Source: Pelodera strongyloides
Lineage: Eukaryota; Nematoda; Chromadorea; Rhabditida; Rhabditidae
Direction of reading: 5' to 3'
Assembly: GCA_036852015.1 (NCBI GenBank)
Contig: JAANDG010000015.1
Location: 434,001 to 498,000 of the forward strand
DNA: 64,000 bases
The position numbers were made by a program, and so were the translations under genes. How positions within the stretch are numbered: position 1 is the first letter of the stretch; the number at the start of each line of letters is the position of its first letter. The notes beneath the pieces are model-generated. The model made no database searches. It was not told the DNA's origin and was given only the letters and a program-made list of their open reading frames with translations. This document shows positions 10,540 through 20,904 of the stretch, one piece after another.

Positions 10540-12188
10540 ATGGGTTCGCAGGCAAACGAGAAGAGGCTGTCCAGATGGTACTTCGGAGGTCTGGCCTCAG
10601 CTGGTGCTGCCTGTTGTACCCATCCTCTTGATCTCCTCAAGGTTCGATACGATTAGTAGATTTTGATGAAGTCTTTTGTTTTAATACGTTGTGTATTTTT
10701 CAAGCAACGTTGATTCTAGGTGCACCTCCAAACACAACAACAAGCGAAATTGAACCTGGGAGGCATGGCAGTCAAGTTATACAAGTGAGAACAGATACAT
10801 ACGATATGAAAGCACTCAAAGGAACAACGAAATCATACTTTAATATAACATAAATCCACCTCCAGGTCCGATGGCTTTTTGGCATTCTACAATGGTCTCT
10901 CTGCATCTCTTCTCAGACAGTTGACATATTCAACGTGCAGATTTGGAATGTATGAGACATTGAAGAAGCAGTTCCCGGCAGGTGGATACTTCATTTATTA
11001 CTGTTGTTTATTTTGGGCCTAATCCGTAAAAAAATATGCACGATTTTATGGCATGACATGACGTGTTTTAGATCAGAATTTGCCATTCTACCAAAAAGCT
11101 CTACTTGCCGGCGTCTCCGGCGCATGCGGAGGATTTGTTGGAACACCGGGAGATTTGGTCAACGTCAGAATGCAGAATGATGTGAAGGTGTGTGCTTAAC
11201 ATACATACGTGTGTTTAGAAGGAACAACTTTTATAGGATACGCCAACATAAACAGTAACATTAATAATTGTTGTCTTTCCAGCTGCCTCCTGCAGAGCGT
11301 CGTAATTACAAGCACGCCATTGATGGTGTGATGCGTATTCTTCGGGAAGAAGGTGAGAAGTTCATCTACTTTTGATTGCTATGTTCTTTCTTATGAAATC
11401 CCGTTTGACAAAAACTGAACAACCCTCTTTTCTGTTCTAATTGTTTCAAATTGCAGGACTGAAGTTCTTGTTCGGTGGTGCCACAATGGCAGTTAGTCGT
11501 GCAATTCTGATGACTATCGGACAACTGGCGTTCTATGATCAAATCAAACAGACATTGATCTCTTCGGGCTACATGAAGGATAATCTCACAACACACTTTA
11601 CTTCATCCATTACAGCCGTGAGTGCCAATATGTTTTCATATATCGCGCCTGAATTTATACTATTAAATAAAGGGTTACTGAAAATAAACGCACAATGAAG
11701 AAAACATAGTTAGAAAGTAAACAAATAAATCCAGATCTCAATTTATTGTATTTGGTCACTAACCCAAGTTCTAAGCTGATTTTCTTTAAAGGCTTCGATC
11801 GCTACGTTGATGACTCAACCGCTGGATGTTATGAAGACTCGAATGATGAATGCACCACCCGGACAATTTAAGGTTTGTTTCTGTTGATAAGTTCTGTTGA
11901 TAAGCCTCTTAACGCTGTCTCAATATTGTTTGATAGGTCTGGGGAACTCACATCTGTTATGCAACAGTGGTTTGTTCTGGTACTATTTTGGATAACAATG
12001 AATAAAAATTCTCTATCATGCAATTTTAGGGCATTATGGACTGCTTTGTCTACACGGCTAAAACAGGCCCCTCTGGTTTCTTCAAGGGAATAGTGCCAGC
12101 CTGGGTGCGTCTGGCTCCTCATACCGTGCTAACTTTCATATTCTTCGAGCAACTCCGACTTAACTTTGGATTTTTCCGCACAGCCTAA
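10540..12188 (+). CDS. mitochondrial dicarboxylate carrier (SLC25A10 type)
   Basis: Eight exons: 10540-10641, 10720-10784, 10866-10981, 11072-11187, 11283-11352, 11457-11617, 11792-11872 and 12030-12188. They give 289 residues, against 287 for human SLC25A10. The protein exchanges malate or succinate for phosphate across the inner mitochondrial membrane. The three mitochondrial-carrier repeats are plain: PLDLLKVHLQTQ, TPGDLVNVRMQND and QPLDVMKTRMMNAPPGQF. The dicarboxylate-carrier features RWYFGGLASAGAACCTHP and FRFGMYE-type sequence (CRFGMYETLK) are also present. The last exon ends FFKGIVPAWVRLAPHT, a common carrier end. The start follows GCAG by five bases, a likely trans-splice site. A polyadenylation signal lies at 12533. 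Confidence 0.95.
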
Positions 12189-13429
12189 AAAGTCGGAATT
12201 CCTTCAGTAGCATTTTAGTACCATCCTTCTATGTACATGCTTGCCACTTCGACCTAGCCTAATATCTCCATGTAAAGTCTCTATAGCAGAACGTGGTCGT
12301 CTTCGGTCGCCTGTTCCTACTGTAGAAGGCAGTTCTAAGTCGTTACGTAGTAATAGTCGTGTCTCATGTGATAAAACCTATCTAGAATTATATTCTCTCG
12401 CTGTAGTGCTAATGCCGCTGTTAGTAACCAAGATAAATTACTATATAGGTATAAGTTGTCTGATAAATGGAGTAGGTAGCTAACAGTAAGTAATGTAGTC
12501 GTTTTTCTTTTGTTTCGTTGACTCGAGATTGTAATAAAGATGTTTAGTATATGTTCTTGGTATGCTGCAGCAATATGTTCTACACTATTGAAATGTTTTC
12601 ATGAAAACAATTTCCCGCAAAGGGGGACAAGTGCAGATAGACATGCGGATTGTTTGATTATGTTGCAAGTGCTTCATCAGAAAGTTGGAATAATTGTAGT
12701 AGTTCAATCACTCAGGATAAACAATGCATTAAGTCATTCTGAATTGCAAGAATGCAGATTCATTGTTGGGTAGAATCACGAAAGCGCAGAGCCAATCTTA
12801 CATTTTCCGCTAGAACAAACACAGCGACTTTGTCAAGAATGGCGCATGTTATGCTGCCTTATTTAGTTGTTATGCTTTTGGCTTGTATTATAGACGCTAG
12901 AATTTGAAGTTTTTTATTCTCTTTTTTTTAAACTCGTTTCTGTTGTTTTTGTATTCTAAAGTAGCGTTTTATCTGCAAACGACCAATGATTGAATACAAA
13001 TGCATCATGCAAAAAAATACTAGAAAAAACCCTCTCCTTGTTGAAAGTAGAGCTACAAATAGAATCATCTCGTTTTTAATAATTGATGTGCATTTTCTAA
13101 TATGAAACAATAATTTTTCATATGTTTTTTTTTCCGTGAACAAATCAATATTGAATTTGTTTATTATCGACTTTAATAGTTTTTGAGATAGTTCATTAAA
13201 TTTAATTAATCCATGAAGCATGCGCTACATAGAATAAGCCTTTACTGTATTTTGTACAACTTCCGTAAAAACGTTCCTGTGCGTGATCAGATCGTCTGTT
13301 TATCCACGTCCGAGTCTTTTTTGACATTGGCCAGTTGGTTTGTGACCTGTCAGAAAAGAAAGTCTCTTCCTCCCTTCAGAGGAGTTATTCAGTCGGAAAG
13401 CGAACAACAACGCTCAACAGTCTACAAAA
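12189..13429. other. 3' UTR of carrier gene, then intergenic
   Basis: The first 350 bases probably hold the carrier's 3' UTR, ending near the AATAAA at 12533-12538. No exon chain was found in the rest; open frames at 12241-12483, 12928-13221 and 13213-13452 lack domains and good splice sites. Confidence 0.5.
12533..12538 (+). terminator. polyadenylation signal AATAAA
   Basis: Canonical hexamer 345 bases after the carrier stop codon and the first good one downstream of it. Confidence 0.5.
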
Positions 13430-14795
13430 ATGGCTTCTCCGATCTTAGGTAAGTCTCCATTCATTACTGTTACTGGCTGAACATTTTCGTCGGTTGGACC
13501 TCATGATTAATGTTTCATATTCGACTCTTTCAGTTATTCCTGTCATCTGTTTCATCTCTGCAGTTGTATCGTTTAATGAGACCGTGAGTGGATCAGGTGT
13601 ATGTGACGAACCCGCGCAAGCTTTGATACACAGGTAAGCAATTGTTCGAGGAGATTGTTATTTGTATTTTAATCTGATATGATGCCTTGTCCTTCGACTA
13701 TTCTTTAATTGACGGGCGCGGTATTTATTTTATTTATTTGTCCTATAGATCCTATAAATGTCGTTTGTCATATGTTCTAATGTTGCTCTCTTCTATACAA
13801 TTGCCAACACGTATTACAGTTGTGCACAAGATCTCCGTCAAATGGGTATCTTCACCGGCGGAGGAGCGCAGGAGTTGGCATTTAAAGATATTCGTTCTCG
13901 AACTCAAAATTACTTCATACAGATGTGCGAGTGAGTACTTTCCAACGGTTTGCTGACAGATGAAAACAGATATTTTAGGTTCTTTCTTTATGGCAGTGCT
14001 AAACGCTAGCGACTCGCATATTTTTCCAGCTCGTACAAAAAGTACACAGAGTGCGTCGGAGGCCATTCTGCAAAGGAAGTCTGTTATGCAAATGAGCCAT
14101 TCAAATCACGATATTCTGTCATCGATGTGGCTTTGGAATATGTGTGTGGAGAGGCTTACGAAGGTAAGAAATACTGAATTTGTGATTGATTTTACATAGG
14201 AAGATATTTTGGTACAGATTACGTCAGCTGCGTGAGCTGAACAAATCTACTTCCAGAAATGTTGGACAATTGGGATTGCTATCTTCGAGTTGCATCCAAA
14301 GATGAAATCTCACGCTGTGAAAGCACCTTCGTCCAATTAGCCACCCGACAAGAAGCGATGTACAACGAATACTCAGTGGGCAATGGAGCTTGCTTGTGAG
14401 TTTTGTTCATTCTTTAGCTTCTTCATGCACTGAACCGAATTAGTGCGCTTGACATTGTAGAGTGTTGGTTTTAATGTTATTATCTTATTCAGCGCTCTTC
14501 AAACCTACATTGACTGCATACGTCAGGCAATTGAAAGCGATTGCGGTGAAAGATCTTTCAGTCATGTTGTCGAGGTATGTTTGTTATTTTACGTGCGCCC
14601 GTCTTGCATTGCATTTTTATCATCTTAAAAAATATACTCAGCCCTTATGTACCTGGTATGTATGTGCATTTCATTTAGGCAATCGAACGCCCGGTTCATG
14701 TGTATCTTCCACACTGCACGCTCTCTTCCAAAGCACCTGTATTAGCATTATCTATCCTGACAATCATTATCTCTTTCCTAGTCTACGAATACTAA
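13430..14795 (+). CDS. cysteine-rich secreted protein with GPI-type C-terminus
   Basis: Seven exons: 13430-13448, 13534-13633, 13820-13930, 14030-14163, 14257-14395, 14493-14574 and 14679-14795. They give 233 residues. The N-terminus (MASPILVIPVICFISAVVS) is a signal peptide. The middle has about ten spaced cysteines in short helical segments, in the style of nematode cysteine-rich extracellular domains such as T20D4.11-like (DUF19) or chondroitin-proteoglycan-4 domains; which of these, if either, I cannot say by eye. The C-terminus is a polar SSK followed by about 20 hydrophobic residues ending at the stop, the classic GPI-attachment signal. A surface-anchored extracellular role is inferred; no ligand can be named. 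Confidence 0.8.
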
Positions 14796-15481
14796 AGTAC
14801 TTGGATTTGTTGTGTATTTGTTGAAGAAATTGTCATAATATGCATTTTGCTTGTCTCTACTTCAACCATTTCGGATTGCTCAGCAAACAACTCATTCATA
14901 TACGTGTCATCTCTTGGAATGTATATACAATGCTTTATTTATCACAATTACTGACTAGAAATAACGGCAAGCAAGAAAACCACATTGTAAGTTAGCCTTG
15001 CGTGAGGTGAGCTCATCAAGTACCCGTTCATTCACAGAATAAATATGTACGTTCATAATACTTGTTATATGTATGGTGTGATTATATTCAACATAATTAT
15101 ACCTACAAGGGAACAGCCGCATATCCACAGAGTAATATATACTGAATAAATGTGTCGTCTTTTCATACACATCTTCCACCTATTCAATATTTTAGAGAAA
15201 ATTCTTTGACTAATAAGAAAAAAAAACATGTGAAACCCACAATTCAGAATTCTACTTATACAAGTTGCTTACAGACATGGCGGATTTCCCAACTACGGAT
15301 ATGGAATTTCTGGTGGGGCTGTGTGTTCGAACTCTTTTCTGAAGACTAATAGTCTCTTCTCGATCATTTGTTAATTCCCTTCTCATGGACCAAGTTCTGA
15401 AAACATATTTTCAACCAACTGTAAAGGAAACAGCAGCCTACTTTGTACACGATGTTCTGATCTGCTCGAAGCACATTATGT
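14796..15481. other. intergenic, possible decayed exon
   Basis: No complete gene. At 15275-15320 a plus-strand block between an AG and a GT reads HGGFPNYGYGISGGA, faintly like the GGAG loop of fringe-type glycosyltransferases, but no flanking exons could be joined. The interval also holds the 3' end region of the minus-strand receptor gene. Confidence 0.35.
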
Positions 15482-17480
15482 TTACCTATTTTGTCGTGAT
15501 CTCTTGTCCACCTTCTTTTTGGCCAAAACTGACGAACAATTCTTGGTACTCGAGTTTCGCACTACTAGGGTCATTTCCTGAAATTGATTTTGGTCACTCA
15601 AGTACTCTGACACCTCCATGAGAAGAAAATCAAGCGCTCTGTTTTTTTTTTTATTGTAGCACTCTATTCCAAATGGTACCCGTGTGCTCCTTCTGTCATT
15701 GGTCGGGACGCTGTATCGATATGCAGTTGTAGCCCTTCCTTTCTCCACAAAACTATTACCATTATCACGTTCACACCTATAAAAATAGGTTGGTTTTCAG
15801 TTCGCACAAAGATTACGAAGTTGCGAAACTTTCAATACACATAAGGTAAGGCAACTATGATTCCTGAAAGTAGCATACCTTAACCACAAGCCAATTGTTT
15901 CTCTCATTCGTCCATTGAAATAAGCATAAATTAGCGGATTGCATAGGTGATTGATCAGCCAAACCTGGAATTAATCATATGACTTATTGAATAGTATGGT
16001 AGCCAAGGATAGCAGCTTGTAAATGCTTTACAGTGAAGAAACGGTGTCAAACTCACTAAATGTGAAATGAAAAAGTGCCATTTGGACATCAAATGAGCGT
16101 ATAAAGGCATGGAGAAGAACATAATTGAAGACAATGTGCAAACAGCGGATGGATAGAAGAATTGAAAGGAGAGGCGCATCTGAAACAATTGTTTTATTAT
16201 TGTCCTCTTTTCGATGAAACTGGGTGGAGCAAGAAAATTGAGCATTTAAGTAGGGTCATTTACCTGTCGCTGTGAATGTCTCATCTTTGCACTGTTCATA
16301 GAATGTGTTGATATGCGTTTGTGGATTTTCCTGACAGTATTTAGAACAAATCCGCTACATATCCACTGGGAAATGATGCTTCCCGCATTCACAGAAATGT
16401 TGAACAATATGAAGATCTGAAAGCATTTTTTCTAATGAATTGAAATATTTAAAGTATGTCGTGAGCCATGCTTTCCCGCACCCTCGCTACGGATTCGGCT
16501 CATGTGACGTGGTCTTTATCTCTGTTGCGAATTTCACAAAGGGCTAAATTTGGAAAGAGAGCACACCTTTGATCGCAGACTTTTGTTCAAGAAACGCATT
16601 GTCCATATATGGACCTGTACGACAATGATTGGCTGAGGGAAAGATGCGGCGAATCCTGAAAGAAACAAACGTCAAAGTGTGTAAAACCGAAGGTAGAAAT
16701 TGTTTAGAGAAGGCAATTCAGACAAACCTCCAATGACGCTGATAACCCATACAACAATAATCATCATTCGCGTGCATTGTAGCCGATTGAATTTGCGCAA
16801 CCTCGTCTTGTAGAAGCAGGTTGAAACACATCTAGAAGAAAGTTTTCGAAGATATTTCATTTTTTTATAATATTATTAAGGGAACCAAGGAAGTTTGCAA
16901 GTTTTGTGTTTACCTGTTCATTCCAAGGACTGCGTATGTGTAGATCATGACAAACCAGGCAGTGATCGTTATTAGAGATATTAAACGATTAGAAGATTGC
17001 ATACTTTCCTCATGAGTCATCATTTCTAAAGTATTTTGATGTAATCAAGTTCTAAGTGTTCTGATGTGAACATGTTTATGATCTGAAGGAATCATAGCGT
17101 AAACTCACCATCAGTTACATTTGTTGTATGTGTCAGCACAGCGAATCCGGTGTAGCATCCAACAATCAAACTTTGTATTGCATCGGCTAGAGCAATATTT
17201 GCCATTAGGATGTAGGCCGATTTGTGATACACCTGAAAGGAATCTATGTCGGCGGGCGCGTTGAGGAATGGAGCTGTTGTTGCAAATAAGTGACATCCAA
17301 ACATCAAGAAAGGCTAAGAAAACTGACCGTGACAGAGGAGATCATAACGACGACCACTATATTGCAGAAGAAGCCAAATAGTCCGAGCACAATGTATAGA
17401 AGGGCCACTACGACGCTTTCATCTGGCATCGAGAGTGACCCGCCTGTGATCGATTGATTGATGAACACAAATGAATACAT
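15482..17480 (-). CDS. seven-pass receptor, nematode Srx-like chemoreceptor
   Basis: Nine exons on the minus strand: 17480-17328, 17232-17109, 17025-16914, 16831-16728, 16655-16567, 16416-16264, 16179-16057, 15964-15879 and 15776-15482. They give 412 residues. Seven hydrophobic segments appear in order. TM1 has FFCNIVVVVM (the N of helix 1), TM2 has LMANIALADAIQSLIVG (the LAD motif), TM3 ends YAVLGMNR in the DRY position, and TM7 has NPLIYAYFN (NPxxY, about residues 295-299). The long TM2 motif and GMNR resemble worm Srx/rhodopsin-like chemoreceptors, so a G-protein-coupled sensory or peptide receptor is likely. The last exon (a basic tail of about 98 residues) was chosen by phase and acceptor. 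If that intron is retained, the protein instead stops 26 residues after NPLIY's exon. Confidence 0.85.
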
Positions 17481-19510
17481 ACTATTTGCTGTCCTCCTTT
17501 TGTATCTTTGCAGATTCTAGTGGCACTCTAGTCTTACGAGTTGTACTATGTGCAATTACTGTCCTCAGCTTATCTCAACAAAAGGCGTGGCACTATCGAC
17601 TCAAAATCATTCAAGCGGATTAATATCCGCTATCGTTACGCTGTTACGAAGACTACAAGAAATTGACAATTTCCGTTTAATTAGGCAATCACACTCAGAA
17701 ATGATACCACGTTAATGTTTTTTAATGCTCCAAAAAATTGGCTTGCAATATTACTAGACTATTCAGGCAGAAATCTCTTACTATAGAGCAAAATGTTTAT
17801 AATAAACCTATTCTTAGAATTGTGAATGTTGATGGACAAAGTACATACGATTGAAGTGGTCAAAGGAATAGTCGAACATTCGGAAGTCACATTTCGGAAA
17901 GTATATGTTTGATGTGTGCTTAGAAGGGGCTCTATGGATGCTGATGACCAAAGCCATCTCAAACGGCCTGTTCAAGAATAAAAGCGCCATTTTGATGATC
18001 TTAATTAACTTTATGCAAGAAGTGTCTTCATTTGCGGTCAACTTTCGCATAGTATTGACATTTGTTTGGTGTTTCTAGTGATTGAAAAGCGAATGTGAGA
18101 AAATTACGAAGCACTATGAATTCATCACAGCTTAACTATAATGATAATTTAAGAGTGATTTATGAATAGAAATGTGTTTTATTCCGAGTAAGTATAACAT
18201 AATATGACTGAAAATGTGAGAGAAACCGAGTGACTGTTTCATAAAAAGAAACTGGACGCGGGCAGTTACAAGGTTGATTCGAAATTGCGTCGCAACATAA
18301 TTGCCTATGGTCTATTCTTTCAATGTCTCCGAACCCGCCGTATTTTTTATCTACAAAACGAACAGCGAAAAAACGAAGATATTCAACAGTTTTTCATAAA
18401 AATAGAGAAAAGTATCTTCACAGTTATTTCATTGTGGTTACAAGCCAAACCATTACTAGAAACTGTTTTGATTCTAGGACCGAACGGAGTTTGCAAAGCT
18501 ATGCTCGGACCGAAAACGAATTTTCTCATATTTAATGTAAGCACGTGCAAATTGTTTGCAGTAAATGTTGCCAACTCCTTTTATTTGTTTTATATGTTGC
18601 ATTTCGCAAAAGCGTCATAATGATGCTCTATGATTGCGGGCGGATTGAGCCCCGAGGCAGAAGACCAAATTAAAATCTAAATCGAGAAGCGCAAGACGTC
18701 CTAACTTTCCAGGCAATGAGATCTGCAAGTGGATGGAATTTTTTGTACGTTTGTAAGCGTGTCAGTGGAAGTGTTGTCGTGAGTAAAATGATGTCTCTTT
18801 GACTAAAGTTCATGAATTGAAAGATGTGTATTCGGATTAGCTGCGGTTCCCATGAATATTCCCTTGCATTGAATGTCCCGTTGACATCGGATACTTCTGA
18901 CAATCAAAACGAATTTGGTTGGCATGTGACCGTCAAGCGCTTTAAATCAATTTAGCCGCACGACAAATCTGGGAAAAAATGCCCAATTGGCATATTTTAC
19001 GGGGCTTTGTGATGCTAGGCTAAGGGAGTTGTAAAAAGAATAATGTAACTCAGTTTCATGAAAAATAGTGCAGCCATAAACTCTTTTTCGTTTTGCATTT
19101 TAGGCTGTCCACGTGGTAAACTGCAGCACTGGCATTTTTCATAGTCGGTCTTGTCTTCAAACATCCAGCTGATTTATCGGTAAGGTTATCTGCTGTAGCG
19201 GAATGGCCGTATTATTTTCTTTTAACTCCGAATCAGTCAGTCGAGCACGTAAATTTTGAAGCCTTGATTGGCGCCTCCGGGAGGAAGCAAGCATAATCTT
19301 CCATCATATTAGTTTTGCAGATTCTCGCACGTTATCACATTTCTCAGGTAGTCCTTATCAAATAGGTCGCAAAATATCGGTAAACAACACCTTTTTGATT
19401 GATATAATGTCCAGAAGTTTGTGTCTCTTACTACTATCCAGAGGCTCGTTTTCCCACTTTGTAACCATTTTGTCATTACTATTCTGTTTATTGGGTAACT
19501 CTTTTAGTCC
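17481..19510. other. intergenic, no supported gene
   Basis: This is the shared upstream region of the minus-strand receptor and the plus-strand fatty-acid-binding protein. A minus frame at 17814-18050 (78 codons, true ATG) and a plus frame at 18285-18620 (111 codons, no ATG at its start) show no domain and no splice context. The end carries CTTTTAG three bases before the next start codon. Confidence 0.45.
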
Positions 19511-20304
19511 ATGGACGTGCCAGAGCAGTTTCTCAACAAAAAATTTCGGGAAGTTCGACAAGAAAACCTGGGGGATTTCTTGGCCATTAGAGGTGAGTAG
19601 TTTTACACTTTTTTTGTGCGCATCATTTGATGTAGTAAATTATAACTTTGATGCACTTTTTCAAAAAAGTTGACTAAATAATATATTCTAGGAGTTCCTT
19701 GGCTGATCAGAAAGCTTATCCAGGGAAAGATGAAGAACGGAGTCTTTCATTTAACGAAAAACGGAGATGTGGGTTGCTCAATATATTATTGTGGACTTCC
19801 TAGCTATTTATCTACATCAACAAGAATGGCATGTGTATTCGAATATAACCGCAAATATGCTTTAGAAATACCACATTGAGACAGGAGAGGCATTGAAAAA
19901 CCTCACTTACGATTTTCAATTGGGTGAGAAATTCAAAGCGATCGGCTACGATGGAAAGGAACATGAGGTATGGAGCTTTTCTTATATGTAGCAGGCAGAA
20001 CGTTAGCCCATCGTGACCTCTATTTAAAATTGTCATTTTGTTTAGATCACTTATTCCGTCGAAGGAGGCCGTTTGAAAGAAGTGCATTTGAATCTCTCGA
20101 GACCCGAAACTGGAGAAGATGTCTTCTACTACGAAGTCAGGGACGGAGTCCTGCATTCTGTAAGAAATTCTTCTTCTTTTTTTGCGAACATATTTTTTTT
20201 TGCACATTATTCAGTAGATTAAGTCTTTCTATTTTCTGCAGGAATGTTTGGCATCCGACGGAAACAAGACAGTAATTTGGAGGCGGGAATATGAACGAAA
20301 ATAG
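19511..20304 (+). CDS. lbp: fatty-acid-binding protein (lipocalin/calycin family)
   Basis: Five exons: 19511-19592, 19692-19768, 19866-19967, 20046-20159 and 20242-20304. They give 145 residues, the usual length for nematode FABPs without a signal peptide. The start (MDVPEQFLNKKFREVRQEN) gives the first strand and helix of the FABP fold, then VPWLIRKLIQGKMK. Later strands have the repeated alternating pattern TYDFQLGEKFKAIGYDG, ITYSVEGGRLKEV and FYYEVRDGVLHS, ending VIWRREYERK, which matches the FABP C-terminus with its fatty-acid-carboxylate arginines. It should carry fatty acids in the cytosol. The ATG follows TTTTAG by three bases, a likely spliced-leader site. Confidence 0.9.
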
Positions 20305-20904
20305 ATCCAACTCGTTAATTTATTAAACGAATTTAAAGGTTGTTTCCGTGTCGTGTATGAGTGAAATCCTGTGAATTGGCTGCAAATGTAATTTCCCTTG
20401 TGAATGTAAATTGAAGAGCAGTATCCGGCTATTACACGGTAAAATTTAAAAATATATAAATGAAAATGTTCGCAAATCGTATAAACAAGTACCGTAATTG
20501 GTTTCTAAAAACAGAATTAAATTTCATTGATATCACTGTCATTAAGGGAAAAGGAAACGTTATTAAACAAACTGCATGTTTGATCTTCAGAACTATTTTT
20601 GACAGTGAATGTTATTTATGACCACAATGAAACATAGAACATTATTAAAATTTATTAATGTAAAAGACAAGAAAACAATACAATTGATTATCACACAAAA
20701 AAAAATGAATCGAAAACAAAATAACTGGAAAGAACTGTCTAGCGTGAGCAAAATTCATTACTAAATACATTGTGCTGCTGAATTCATTAGAAGCTTGCAT
20801 CATAGGGATGTACAGTATATATATGTTCTACTATTTTCTACTCGGTCTCTACTAAATACACAGAAGAATTTAATGTCCTAGGGAGCAATCGTGGAAGGTA
20901 TTTT
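20305..20904. other. convergent 3' region of FABP and calsequestrin genes
   Basis: AT-rich with no coding exon. It should contain the 3' UTRs of both converging genes. Confidence 0.6.

Noticed and set aside
15275..15320. Fringe-like glycosyltransferase exon (YGYGISGGA)
   Set aside because: Only 15 residues match a loose loop pattern; no neighbouring exons with the family's DDD or other motifs were found.
15865..15879. A 15-base intron in the receptor gene (GTATGC...TTTCAG)
   Set aside because: Far too short to splice; a 102-base intron to the TTTTATAG acceptor is used in the model instead.
17814..18050. 78-codon minus-strand frame with ATG
   Set aside because: No recognisable features, no upstream acceptor-like AG and no paralogue; could be chance.
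18285..18620. 111-codon plus-strand open frame
   Set aside because: Begins at TTG, not ATG; no domain, no splice context; the opposite strand is also open, as expected in AT-rich sequence by chance.
19395..19510. Signal-peptide-like frame just before the FABP start, suggesting a secreted FABP
   Set aside because: It is in a different frame and the only intron that could join it would be 13 bases long.
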